This document shows, piece by piece, positions 1 through 12,700 of a DNA stretch of 64,000 bases. Numbering within the stretch: the stretch's first letter is position 1; every line of letters starts with the position of its first letter. The notes under the pieces were generated by a model. That model searched no databases. It saw nothing but the letters and a program-made list of their open reading frames with translations, and had not been told where the DNA came from. The DNA is from Hippasteria phrygiana. Its lineage: Eukaryota; Echinodermata; Asteroidea; Valvatida; Goniasteridae. Where the stretch lies: contig JAZGUH010000550.1 of the NCBI GenBank assembly GCA_037893225.1, positions 620,001 through 684,000 of the forward strand. The letters are read 5' to 3'. The position numbers and the translations under genes are program-made.

Positions 1-232
1 CCGATGATTGCAACATGTAGCGCCAGATCTAAGCTATCCATACATGTCAAAATTACTGCATTTGGTTGATATTTCATGCAATTATGAATGAGTAAAGCAA
101 GACCATACCCCAGGGAATTTGACAGGCATGGAGCAATAAATAAAAGGTAATATGCACACAGATGTTGGCCGGAAAGAAAATAAACATTGCGAGGTTTAAA
201 TTTTCTCCACAAAATTTAACTCTAAGAAGCCG
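1..232. repeat. Reference satellite monomer (copy 1) with its variable sites
   Basis: Copy 1 defines the offsets used in all entries. Composition is about 38% GC. Recurrent variable offsets are 6 (g/a), 27 (a/g, loses BglII), 38 (c/a), 40 (a/g), 45 (t/g), 53 (t/a), 59 (c/a/t), 97 (g/a), 102 (a/t), 107 (a/t), 110 (c/g), 125 (g/t), 143 and 145 (aa or g..c, giving aaaagg or gacgg), 151 (t/c), 155 (c/t), 165, 167, 168 and 171 (ttggccg, ttgtccg, ttgaccg, ggtggcc, tttgccc), 190-192 (gcg/gct/acg), 207 (c/t), a tail near 212-217 (aaattt, gtttta, gtttga, gtgtta), and ctaag/ctggg/ctagg near 223-225. Alleles travel together as haplotypes. Copy 1 itself has taaat where most copies have tgaat, a change shared with copy 8. 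Confidence 0.9.
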
Positions 233-500
233 CCGATAATTGCAACATGTAGCGCCAGATCTAAGCTATCCATACATGTCAAAATTACTGCATTTGGTTG
301 ATATTTCATGCAATTATGAATGAGTAAAGCAAGACCATACCCCAGGGAATTTGACAGGCATGGAGCAATAAATAAAAGGTAATATGCACACAGATGTTGG
401 CCGGAAAGAAAATAAACATTGCGAGGTTTGAATTTTCTCCACAAAATTTAACTCTAAGAAGCCGCCGATAATTGCAACATGTAGCGCCAGATCTAAGCTA

Positions 501-596
501 TCCATACATGTCAAAATTACTGAATTTGCTTGATATTTCATGCAATTATGAATGAGTAAAACAAGTCCATTCCCCAGGGAATTTGACATGCATGGA
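501..596. repeat. Inverted repeat inside each monomer (copy 3 shown)
   Basis: The left arm TCCATACATGTCAAA (501-515, offsets 37-51) is matched on the other strand by TTTGACATGCATGGA (582-596, offsets 118-132). The arms pair at 14 of 15 positions around a 66-bp loop, and the match extends into aatt with a one-base bulge. Because it is built into the monomer it recurs about 276 times. Three common alleles each weaken it by one pair: offset 38 (tataca), offset 40 (tccgta) and offset 125 (aggc in place of atgc). It could form a hairpin in single-stranded DNA or RNA, or bind a dimeric protein. Neither is shown by sequence alone. Confidence 0.75.
569..582. repeat. 14-bp dyad ATTCCC-CA-GGGAAT in one monomer class
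   Basis: In monomers with t at offset 107 (ccattcccc), offsets 105-118 form two perfect 6-bp arms around a CA spacer. The commoner allele (ccatacccc) breaks one pair, and the domain 2 allele ccgcagg breaks another. The element directly abuts and slightly overlaps the right arm of the longer inverted repeat. It may be a protein-binding dyad or only a chance of composition. Confidence 0.55.
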
Positions 597-2552
597 GCAA
601 TAAATAGACGGTAATATGTACACAGATGTTGGCCGGAAAGAAAATAAACATTGCGAGGTTTGAATTTTCTCCACAAGTTTTAACTCTGGGAAGCCGCCGA
701 TGATTGCAACATGTAGCGCCAGATCTAAGCTATCCATACATGTCAAAATTACTGCATTTGGTTGATATTTCATGCAATTATGAATGAGTAAAGCAAGTCC
801 ATACCCCAGGGAATTTGACATGCATGGAGCAATAAATAGACGGTAATATGTACACAGATGTTGGCCGGAAAGAAAATAAACATTGCGAGGTTTGAATTTT
901 CTCCACAAGTTTGAACTCTAAGAAGCCGCCGATGATTGCAACATGTAGCGCCAGATCTAAGCTATCCATACATGTCAAAATTACTGCATTTGGTTGATAT
1001 TTCATGCAATTATGAATGAGTAAAGCAAGACCATACCCCAGGGAATTTGACAGGCATGGAGCAATAAATAAAAGGTAATATGCACACAGATGTTGTCCGG
1101 AAAGAAAATAAACATTGCGAGGTTTGAATTTTCTCCACAAAATTTAACTCTAAGAAGCCGCCGATAATTGCAACATGTAGCGCCAGATCTAAGCTATCCA
1201 TACATGTCAAAATTACTGAATTTGGTTGATATTTCATGCAATTATGAATGAGTAAAACAAGTCCATTCCCCAGGGAATTTGACATGCATGGAGCAATAAA
1301 TAGACGGTAACATGTACACAGATGTTGGCCGGAAAGAAAATAAACATTGCGAGGTTTGAATTTTCTCCACAAGTTTTAACTCTGGGAAGCCGCCGATGAT
1401 TGCAACATGTAGCGCCAGATCTAAGCTATCCATACATGTCAAAATTACTGCATTTGGTTGATATTTCATGCAATTATGAATGAGTAAAGCAAGTCCATAC
1501 CCCAGGGAATTTGACATGCATGGAGCAATAAATAGACGGTAATATGTACACAGATGTTGGCCGGAAAGAAAATAAACATTGCGAGGTTTGAATTTTCTCC
1601 ACAAGTTTTAACTCTAAGAAGCCGCCGATGATTGCAACATGTAGCGCCAGATCTAAGCTATCCATACATGTCAAAATTACTGCATTTGGTTGATATTTCA
1701 TGCAATTATGAATGAGTAAAGCAAGACCATACCCCAGGGAATTTGACAGGCATGGAGCAATAAATAAAAGGTAATATGCACACAGATGTTGGCCGGAAAG
1801 AAAATAAACATTGCGAGGTTTAAATTTTCTCCACAAAATTTAACTCTAAGAAGCCGCCGATAATTGCAACATGTAGCGCCAGATCTAAGCTATCCATACA
1901 TGTCAAAATTACTGCATTTGGTTGATATTTCATGCAATTATGAATGAGTAAAGCAAGACCATACCCCAGGGAATTTGACAGGCATGGAGCAATAAATAAA
2001 AGGTAATATGCACACAGATGTTGGCCGGAAAGAAAATAAACATTGCGAGGTTTGAATTTTCTCCACAAAATTTAACTCTAAGAAGCCGCCGATAATTGCA
2101 ACATGTAGCGCCAGATCTAAGCTATCCATACATGTCAAAATTACTGAATTTGCTTGATATTTCATGCAATTATGAATGAGTAAAACAAGTCCATTCCCCA
2201 GGGAATTTGACATGCATGGAGCAATAAATAGACGGTAATATGTACACAGATGTTGGCCGGAAAGAAAATAAACATTGCGAGGTTTGAATTTTCTCCACAA
2301 GTTTTAACTCTGGGAAGCCGCCGATGATTGCAACATGTAGCGCCAGATCTAAGCTATCCATACATGTCAAAATCACTGCATTTGGTTGATATTTCATGCA
2401 ATTATGAATGAGTAAAGCAAGTCCATACCCCAGGGAATTTGACATGCATGGAGCAATAAATAGACGGTAATATGTACACAGATGTTGGCCGGAAAGAAAA
2501 TAAACATTGCGAGGTTTGAATTTTCTCCACAAGTTTGAACTCTAAGAAGCCG

Positions 2553-5500
2553 CCGATGATTGCAACATGTAGCGCCAGATCTAAGCTATCCATACATGTC
2601 AAAATTACTGCATTTGGTTGATATTTCATGCAATTATGAATGAGTAAAGCAAGTCCATACCCCAGGGAATTTGACAGGCATGGAGCAATAAATAAAAGGT
2701 AATATGCACACAGATGGTGGCCGGAAAGAAAATAAACATTGCGAGGTTTGAATTTTCTCCACAAGTTTGAACTCTAAGAAGCCGCCGATGATTGCAACAT
2801 GTAGCGCCAGATCTAAGCTATCCATACATGTCAAAATTACTGCATTTGGTTGATATTTCATGCAATTATGAATGAGTAAAGCAAGACCATACCCCAGGGA
2901 ATTTGACAGGCATGGAGCAATAAATAAAAGGTAATATGCACACAGATGTTGGCCGGAAAGAAAATAAACATTGCGAGGTTTGAATTTTCTCCACAAAATT
3001 TAACTCTAAGAAGCCGCCGATGATTGCAACATGTAGCGCCAGATCTAAGCTATACATACATGTCAAAATTACTGCATTTGGTTGATATTTCATGCAATTA
3101 TGAATGAGTAAAGCAAGTCCATACCCCAGGGAATTTGACATGCATGGAGCAATAAATAGACGGTAATATGTACACAGATGTTGGCCGGAAAGAAAATAAA
3201 CATTGCGAGGTTTGAATTTTCTCCACAAGTTTGAACTCTAAGAAGCCGCCGATGATTGCAACATGTAGCGCCAGATCTAAGCTATCCATACATGTCAAAA
3301 TTACTGTATTTGGTTGATATTTCATGCAATTATGAATGAGTAAAGCAAGTCCATACCCCAGGGAATTTGACATGCATGGAGCAATAAATAGACGGTAATA
3401 TGTACACAGATGTTGACCGGAAAGAAAATAAACATTGCGAGGTTTGAATTTTCTCCACAAGTTTGAACTCTAAGAAGCCGCCGATGATTGCAACATGTAG
3501 CGCCAGATCTAAGCTATCCATACATGTCAAAATTACTGCATTTGGTTGATATTTCATGCAATTATGAATGAGTAAAGCAAGACCATACCCCAGGGAATTT
3601 GACAGGCATGGAGCAATAAATAAAAGGTAATATGCACACAGATGTTGTCCGGAAAGAAAATAAACATTGCGAGGTTTGAATTTTCTCCACAAAATTTAAC
3701 TCTAAGAAGCCGCCGATAATTGCAACATGTAGCGCCAGATCTAAGCTATCCATACATGTCAAAATTACTGAATTTGGTTGATATTTCATGCAATTATGAA
3801 TGAGTAAAACAAGTCCATTCCCCAGGGAATTTGACATGCATGGAGCAATAAATAGACGGTAACATGTACACAGATGTTGGCCGGAAAGAAAATAAACATT
3901 GCGAGGTTTGAATTTTCTCCACAAGTTTTAACTCTGGGAAGCCGCCGATGATTGCAACATGTAGCGCCAGATCTAAGCTATCCATACATGTCAAAATTAC
4001 TGCATTTGGTTGATATTTCATGCAATTATGAATGAGTAAAGCAAGTCCATACCCCAGGGAATTTGACATGCATGGAGCAATAAATAGACGGTAATATGTA
4101 CACAGATGTTGGCCGGAAAGAAAATAAACATTGCGAGGTTTGAATTTTCTCCACAAGTTTTAACTCTAAGAAGCCGCCGATGATTGCAACATGTAGCGCC
4201 AGATCTAAGCTATCCATACATGTCAAAATTACTGCATTTGGTTGATATTTCATGCAATTATGAATGAGTAAAGCAAGACCATACCCCAGGGAATTTGACA
4301 GGCATGGAGCAATAAATAAAAGGTAATATGCACACAGATGTTGGCCGGAAAGAAAATAAACATTGCGAGGTTTGAATTTTCTCCACAAAATTTAACTCTA
4401 AGAAGCCGCCGATAATTGCAACATGTAGCGCCAGATCTAAGCTATCCATACATGTCAAAATTACTGCATTTGGTTGATATTTCATGCAATTATGAATGAG
4501 TAAAACAAGTCCATTCCCCAGGGAATTTGACATGCATGGAGCAATAAATAGACGGTAACATGTACACAGATGTTGGCCGGAAAGAAAATAAACATTGCGA
4601 GGTTTGAATTTTCTCTACAAGTTTTAACTCTGGGAAGCCGCCGATGATTGCAACATGTAGCGCCAGATCTAAGCTATACATACATGTCAAAATTACTGCA
4701 TTTGGTTGATATTTCATGCAATTATGAATGAGTAAAGCAAGTCCATACCCCAGGGAATTTGACATGCATAGAGCAATAAATAGACGGTAATATGTACACA
4801 GATGTTGGCCGGAAAGAAAATAAACATTGCGAGGTTTGAATTTTCTCCACAAGTTTGAACTCTAAGAAGCCGCCGATGATTGCAACATGTAGCGCCAGAT
4901 CTAAGCTATCCATACATGTCAAAATTACTGCATTTGGTTGATATTTCATGCAATTATGAATGAGTAAAGCAAGTCCATACCCCAGGGAATTTGACATGCA
5001 TGGAGCAATAAATAGACGGTAATATGTACACAGATGTTGGCCGGAAAGAAAATAAACATTGCGAGGTTTGAATTTTCTCCACAAGTTTGAACTCTAAGAA
5101 GCCGCCGATGATTGCAACATGTAGCGCCAGATCTAAGCTATCCATACAGGTCAAAATTACTGCATTTGGTTGATATTTCATGCAATTATGAATGAGTAAA
5201 GCAAGTCCATACCCCAGGGAATTTGACAGGCATGGAGCAATAAATAAAAGGTAATATGCACACAGATGGTGGCCGGAAAGAAAATAAACATTGCGAGGTT
5301 TGAATTTTCTCCACAAATTTGAACTCTAAGAAGCCGCCGATGATTGCAACATGTAGCGCCAGATCTAAGCTATCCATACATGTCAAAATTACTGCATTTG
5401 GTTGATATTTCATGCAATTATGAATGAGTAAAGCAAGACCATACCCCAGGGAATTTGACAGGCATGGAGCAATAAATAAAAGGTAATATGCACACAGATG

Positions 5501-6496
5501 TTGGCCGGAAAGAAAATAAACATTGCGAGGTTTGAATTTTCTCCACAAAATTTAACTCTAAGAAGCCGCCGATGATTGCAACATGTAGCGCCAGATCTAA
5601 GCTATACATACATGTCAAAATTACTGCATTTGGTTGATATTTCATGCAATTATGAATGAGTAAAGCAAGTCCATACCCCAGGGAATTTGACATGCATGGA
5701 GCAATAAATAGACGGTAATATGTACACAGATGTTGGCCGGAAAGAAAATAAACATTGCGAGGTTTGAATTTTCTCCACAAGTTTGAACTCTAAGAAGCCG
5801 CCGATGATTGCAACATGTAGCGCCAGATCTAAGCTATCCATACATGTCAAAATTACTGTATTTGGTTGATATTTCATGCAATTATGAATGAGTAAAGCAA
5901 GTCCATACCCCAGGGAATTTGACATGCATGGAGCAATAAATAGACGGTAATATGTACACAGATGTTGACCGGAAAGAAAATAAACATTGCGAGGTTTGAA
6001 TTTTCTCCACAAGTTTGAACTCTAAGAAGCCGCCGATGATTGCAACATGTAGCGCCAGATCTAAGCTATCCATACATGTCAAAATTACTTCATTTGGTTG
6101 ATATTTCATGCAATTATGAATGAGTAAAGCAAGACCATACCCCAGGGAATTTGACAGGCATGGAGCAATAAATAAAAGGTAATATGCACACAGATGTTGT
6201 CCGGAAAGAAAATAAACATTGCGAGGTTTGAATTTTCTCCACAAAATTTAACTCTAAGAAGCCGCCGATAATTGCAACATGTAGCGCCAGATCTAAGCTA
6301 TCCATACATGTCAAAATTACTGAATTTGGTTGATATTTCATGCAATTATGAATGAGTAAAACAAGTCCATTCCCCAGGGAATTTGACATGCATGGAGCAA
6401 TAAATAGACGGTAACATGTACACAGATGTTGGCCGGAAAGAAAATAAACATTGCGAGGTTTGAATTTTCTCCACAAGTTTGAACTCTAAGAAGCCG
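2553..6496. repeat. 11-monomer (2552-bp) periodicity in domain 1
   Basis: Copies 12-17 (2553-3944) correspond in order to copies 23-28 (5105-6496): a ggtggcc copy, an aggc/aaaagg copy, a tataca copy, an actgta/ttgacc copy, a ttgtccgg copy, then a ccattcccc copy. Copies 5-7 also match 16-18 at the same spacing. Homology is lost after copy 28, whose tail has switched type. The period lies partly inside the larger 27-mer, so it is an older layer of duplication. Confidence 0.7.
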
Positions 6497-9400
6497 CCGA
6501 TGATTGCAACATGTAGCGCCAGATCTAAGCTATCCATACATGTCAAAATTACTGTATTTGGTTGATATTTCATGCAATTATGAATGAGTAAAGCAAGTCC
6601 ATACCCCAGGGAATTTGACATGCATGGAGCAATAAATAGACGGTAATATGTACACAGATGTTGACCGGAAAGAAAATAAACATTGCGAGGTTTGAATTTT
6701 CTCCACAAGTTTGAACTCTAAGAAGCCGCCGATGATTGCAACATGTAGCGCCAGATCTAAGCTATCCATACATGTCAAAATTACTGCATTTGGTTGATAT
6801 TTCATGCAATTATGAATGAGTAAAGCAAGACCATACCCCAGGGAATTTGACAGGCATGGAGCAATAAATAAAAGGTAATATGCACACAGATGTTGGCCGG
6901 AAAGAAAATAAACATTGCGAGGTTTGAATTTTCTCCACAAAATTTAACTCTAAGAAGCCGCCGATAATTGCAACATGTAGCGCCAGATCTAAGCTATCCA
7001 TACATGTCAAAATTACTGAATTTGGTTGATATTTCATGCAATTATGAATGAGTAAAACAAGTCCATTCCCCAGGGAATTTGACATGCATGGAGCAATAAA
7101 TAGACGGTAACATGTACACAGATGTTGGCCGGAAAGAAAATAAACATTGCGAGGTTTGAATTTTCTCCACAAGTTTTAAATCTGGGAAGCCGCCGATGAT
7201 TGCAACATGTAGCGCCAGATCTAAGCTATCCATACATGTCAAAATTACTGCATTTGGTTGATATTTCATGCAATTATGAATGAGTAAAGCAAGTCCATAC
7301 CCCAGGGAATTTGACATGCATGGAGCAATAAATAGACGGTAATATGTACACAGATGTTGGCCGGAAAGAAAATAAACATTGCGAGGTTTGAATTTTCTCC
7401 ACAAGTTTTAACTCTAAGAAGCCGCCGATGATTGCAACATGTAGCGCCAGATCTAAGCTATCCATAAATGTCAAAATTACTGCATTTGGTTGATATTTCA
7501 TGCAATTATGAATGAGTAAAGCAAGTCCATACCCCAGGGAATTTGACAGGCATGGAGCAATAAATAAAAGGTAATATGCACACAGATGGTGGCCGGAAAG
7601 AAAATAAACATTGCGAGGTTTGAATTTTCTCTACAAGTTTTAACTCTGGGAAGCCGCCGATGATTGCAACATGTAGCGCCAGATCTAAGCTATACATACA
7701 TGTCAAAATTACTGCATTTGGTTGATATTTCATGCAATTATGAATGAGTAAAGCAAGTCCATACCCCAGGGAATTTGACATGCATGGAGCAATAAATAGA
7801 CGGTAATATGTACACAGATGTTGGCCGGAAAGAAAATAAACATTGCGAGGTTTGAATTTTCTCCACAAGTTTGAACTCTAAGAAGCCGCCGATGATTGCA
7901 ACATGTAGCGCCAGATCTAAGCTATCCATACATGTCAAAATTACTGCATTTGGTTGATATTTCATGCAATTATGAATGAGTAAAGCAAGTCCATACCCCA
8001 GGGAATTTGACAGGCATGGAGCAATAAATAAAAGGTAATATGCACACAGATGGTGGCCGGAAAGAAAATAAACATTGCGAGGTTTGAATTTTCTCCACAA
8101 GTTTGAACTCTAAGAAGCCGCCGATGATTGCAACATGTAGCGCCAGATCTAAGCTATCCATACATGTCAAAATTACTGCATTTGGTTGATATTTCATGCA
8201 ATTATGAATGAGTAAAGCAAGACCATACCCCAGGGAATTTGACAGGCATGGAGCAATAAATAAAAGGTAATATGCACACAGATGTTGGCCGGAAAGAAAA
8301 TAAACATTGCGAGGTTTGAATTTTCTCCACAAAATTTAACTCTAAGAAGCCGCCGATGATTGCAACATGTAGCGCCAGATCTAAGCTATACATACATGTC
8401 AAAATTACTGCATTTGGTTGATATTTCATGCAATTATGAATGAGTAAAGCAAGTCCATACCCCAGGGAATTTGACATGCATGGAGCAATAAATAGACGGT
8501 AATATGTACACAGATGTTGGCCGGAAAGAAAATAAACATTGCGAGGTTTAAATTTTCTCCACAAGTTTGAACTCTAAGAAGCCGCCGATGATTGCAACAT
8601 GTAGCGCCAGATCTAAGCTATCCATACATGTCAAAATTACTGTATTTGGTTGATATTTCATGTAATTATGAATGAGTAAAGCAAGTCCATACCCCAGGGA
8701 ATTTGACATGCATGGAGCAATAAATAGACGGTAATATGTACACAGATGTTGACCGGAAAGAAAATAAACATTGCGAGGTTTGAATTTTCTCCACAAGTTT
8801 GAACTCTAAGAAGCCGCCGATGATTGCAACATGTAGCGCCAGATCTAAGCTATCCATACATGTCAAAATTACTGCATTTGGTTGATATTTCATGCAATTA
8901 TGAATGAGTAAAGCAAGACCATACCCCAGGGAATTTGACAGGCATGGAGCAATAAATAAAAGGTAATATGCACACAGATGTTGTCCGGAAAGAAAATAAA
9001 CATTGCGAGGTTTGAATTTTCTCCACAAAATTTAACTCTAAGAAGCCGCCGATAATTGCAACATGTAGCGCCAGATCTAAGCTATCCATACATGTCAAAA
9101 TTACTGAATTTGGTTGATATTTCATGCAATTATGAATGAGTAAAACAAGTCCATTCCCCAGGGAATTTGACATGCATGGAGCAATAAATAGACGGTAACA
9201 TGTACACAGATGTTGGCCGGAAAGAAAATAAACATTGCGAGGTTTGAATTTTCTCCACAAGTTTTAACTCTGGGAAGCCGCCGATGATTGCAACATGTAG
9301 CGCCAGATCTAAGCTATCCATACATGTCAAAATTACTGCATTTGGTTGATATTTCATGCAATTATGAATGAGTAAAGCAAGTCCATACCCCAGGGAATTT

Positions 9401-9744
9401 GACATGCATGGAGCAATAAATAGACGGTAATATGTACACAGATGTTGGCCGGAAAGAAAATAAACATTGCGAGGTTTGAATTTTCTCCACAAGTTTGAAC
9501 TCTAAGAAGCCGCCGATGATTGCAACATGTAGCGCCAGATCTAAGCTATCCATACATGTCAAAATTACTGCATTTGGTTGATATTTCATGCAATTATGAA
9601 TGAGTAAAGCAAGTCCATACCCCAGGGAATTTGACAGGCATGGAGCAATAAATAAAAGGTAATATGCACACAGATGGTGGCCGGAAAGAAAATAAACATT
9701 GCGAGGTTTGAATTTTCTCCACAAGTTTGAACTCTAAGAAGCCG
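3481..9744. repeat. 27-monomer (6264-bp) HOR, unit 1
   Basis: Copies 16-42. Copies 16-41 align one to one with copies 43-68, including rare markers: gcatagagc near 4767 and 11031, tacaggtc near 5147 and 11411, cataaatg near 7466 and 13730, and tttaaatctggg near 7177 and 13441. Variants private to unit 1 include acaaattt near 5316, acttcattt near 6088, gaggtttaaat near 8526 and tgtaattatg near 8662. The left boundary is set by copy 15 (actgta, ttgacc), which does not match copy 42 (aggc, ggtgg). Confidence 0.85.
6265..6496. repeat. Chimeric monomer at the join of a 3-monomer duplication (copy 28)
   Basis: The head has the B-type haplotype (ccgataattg, actgaa, aaaacaagtccattcccc, aacatgtac). 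The tail, gtttgaactctaag, belongs to the type that precedes actgta monomers; other B-type copies end gttttaactctggg. The next two copies (29-30) repeat copies 26-27 at a 696-bp spacing. This is the expected product of unequal exchange inside a monomer, with the switch after the acatgtac site and before the tail. The same chimera is inherited in copy 55 (12529-12760), so it predates the 27-mer duplication. Confidence 0.7.
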
Positions 9745-12700
9745 CCGATGATTGCAACATGTAGCGCCAGATCTAAGCTATCCATACATGTCAAAATTAC
9801 TGCATTTGGTTGATATTTCATGCAATTATGAATGAGTAAAGCAAGACCATACCCCAGGGAATTTGACAGGCATGGAGCAATAAATAAAAGGTAATATGCA
9901 CACAGATGTTGTCCGGAAAGAAAATAAACATTGCGAGGTTTGAATTTTCTCCACAAAATTTAACTCTAAGAAGCCGCCGATAATTGCAACATGTAGCGCC
10001 AGATCTAAGCTATCCATACATGTCAAAATTACTGAATTTGGTTGATATTTCATGCAATTATGAATGAGTAAAACAAGTCCATTCCCCAGGGAATTTGACA
10101 TGCATGGAGCAATAAATAGACGGTAACATGTACACAGATGTTGGCCGGAAAGAAAATAAACATTGCGAGGTTTGAATTTTCTCCACAAGTTTTAACTCTG
10201 GGAAGCCGCCGATGATTGCAACATGTAGCGCCAGATCTAAGCTATCCATACATGTCAAAATTACTGCATTTGGTTGATATTTCATGCAATTATGAATGAG
10301 TAAAGCAAGTCCATACCCCAGGGAATTTGACATGCATGGAGCAATAAATAGACGGTAATATGTACACAGATGTTGGCCGGAAAGAAAATAAACATTGCGA
10401 GGTTTGAATTTTCTCCACAAGTTTTAACTCTAAGAAACCGCCGATGATTGCAACATGTAGCGCCAGATCTAAGCTATCCATACATGTCAAAATTACTGCA
10501 TTTGGTTGATATTTCATGCAATTATGAATGAGTAAAGCAAGACCATACCCCAGGGAATTTGACAGGCATGGAGCAATAAATAAAAGGTAATATGCACACA
10601 GATGTTGGCCGGAAAGAAAATAAACATTGCGAGGTTTGAATTTTCTCCACAAAATTTAACTCTAAGAAGCCGCCGATAATTGCAACATGTAGCGCCAGAT
10701 CTAAGCTATCCATACATGTCAAAATTACTGCATTTGGTTGATATTTCATGCAATTATGAATGAGTAAAACAAGTCCATTCCCCAGGGAATTTGACATGCA
10801 TGGAGCAATAAATAGACGGTAACATGTACACAGATGTTGGCCGGAAAGAAAATAAACATTGCGAGGTTTGAATTTTCTCTACAAGTTTTAACTCTGGGAA
10901 GCCGCCGATGATTGCAACATGTAGCGCCAGATCTAAGCTATACATACATGTCAAAATTACTGCATTTGGTTGATATTTCATGCAATTATGAATGAGTAAA
11001 GCAAGTCCATACCCCAGGGAATTTGACATGCATAGAGCAATAAATAGACGGTAATATGTACACAGATGTTGGCCGGAAAGAAAATAAACATTGCGAGGTT
11101 TGAATTTTCTCCACAAGTTTGAACTCTAAGAAGCCGCCGATGATTGCAACATGTAGCGCCAGATCTAAGCTATCCATACATGTCAAAATTACTGCATTTG
11201 GTTGATATTTCATGCAATTATGAATGAGTAAAGCAAGTCCATACCCCAGGGAATTTGACATGCATGGAGCAATAAATAGACGGTAATATGTACACAGATG
11301 TTGGCCGGAAAGAAAATAAACATTGCGAGGTTTGAATTTTCTCCACAAGTTTGAACTCTAAGAAGCCGCCGATGATTGCAACATGTAGCGCCAGATCTAA
11401 GCTATCCATACAGGTCAAAATTACTGCATTTGGTTGATATTTCATGCAATTATGAATGAGTAAAGCAAGTCCATACCCCAGGGAATTTGACAGGCATGGA
11501 GCAATAAATAAAAGGTAATATGCACACAGATGGTGGCCGGAAAGAAAATAAACATTGCGAGGTTTGAATTTTCTCCACAAGTTTGAACTCTAAGAAGCCG
11601 CCGATGATTGCAACATGTAGCGCCAGATCTAAGCTATCCATACATGTCAAAATTACTGCATTTGGTTGATATTTCATGCAATTATGAATGAGTAAAGCAA
11701 GACCATACCCCAGGGAATTTGACAGGCATGGAGCAATAAATAAAAGGTAATATGCACACAGATGTTGGCCGGAAAGAAAATAAACATTGCGAGGTTTGAA
11801 TTTTCTCCACAAAATTTAACTCTAAGAAGCCGCCGATGATTGCAACATGTAGCGCCAGATCTAAGCTATACATACATGTCAAAATTACTGCATTTGGTTG
11901 ATATTTCATGCAATTATGAATGAGTAAAGCAATTCCATACCCCAGGGAATTTGACATGCATGGAGCAATAAATAGACGGTAATATGTACACAGATGTTGG
12001 CCGGAAAGAAAATAAACATTGCGAGGTTTGAATTTTCTCCACAAGTTTGAACTCTAAGAAGCCGCCGATGATTGCAACATGTAGCGCCAGATCTAAGCTA
12101 TCCATACATGTCAAAATTACTGTATTTGGTTGATATTTCATGCAATTATGAATGAGTAAAGCAAGTCCATACCCCAGGGAATTTGACATGCATGGAGCAA
12201 TAAATAGACGGTAATATGTACACAGATGTTGACCGGAAAGAAAATAAACATTGCGAGGTTTGAATTTTCTCCACAAGTTTGAACTCTAAGAAGCCGCCGA
12301 TGATTGCAACATGTAGCGCCAGATCTAAGCTATCCATACATGTCAAAATTACTGCATTTGGTTGATATTTCATGCAATTATGAATGAGTAAAGCAAGACC
12401 ATACCCCAGGGAATTTGACAGGCATGGAGCAATAAATAAAAGGTAATATGCACACAGATGTTGTCCGGAAAGAAAATAAACATTGCGAGGTTTGAATTTT
12501 CTCCACAAAATTTAACTCTAAGAAGCCGCCGATAATTGCAACATGTAGCGCCAGATCTAAGCTATCCATACATGTCAAAATTACTGAATTTGGTTGATAT
12601 TTCATGCAATTATGAATGAGTAAAACAAGTCCATTCCCCAGGGAATTTGACATGCATGGAGCAATAAATAGACGGTAACATGTACACAGATGTTGGCCGG

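Larger units (their letters stand above)
1..2552. repeat. 7-monomer (1624-bp) tandem HOR, second copy partial
   Basis: Copies 1-4 (1-928) match copies 8-11 (1625-2552). They share two otherwise rare variants: gaggtttaaat in copies 1 and 8, and tttgcttgat in copies 3 and 10 (near 530 and 2154). I saw one difference, aatcactg near 2371 against aattactg. Homology stops at copy 12, where ggtggccgg replaces the ttgtccgg of copy 5. The left boundary of the first unit is outside the window. Confidence 0.8.

Noticed and set aside
1..180. Hammerhead ribozyme core (ccgatga, with gaaa near offset 172)
   Set aside because: The core needs CTGATGA, the fourth core base is wrong, many copies have ccgataa, and GAAA is about 165 bp away with no matching stems.
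161..185. CENP-B box like site around gttggccggaaag
   Set aside because: The essential TTCG and CGGG elements of the 17-bp box are missing on both strands. Only a loose ttgg..ggaa resemblance remains.
62..203. Pol III A and B boxes (tggttgatatt and ggtttgaattt), suggesting a tRNA-derived SINE
   Set aside because: Each box has mismatches at key positions, the separation of about 120 bp is too large, and there is no tRNA-like fold, poly(A) tail or target-site duplication.
1..232. The monomer as a dimer or trimer of a shorter ancestral repeat
   Set aside because: Comparing the 116-bp halves and 77-bp thirds by eye gave no alignment. Only short words such as acatgt recur.
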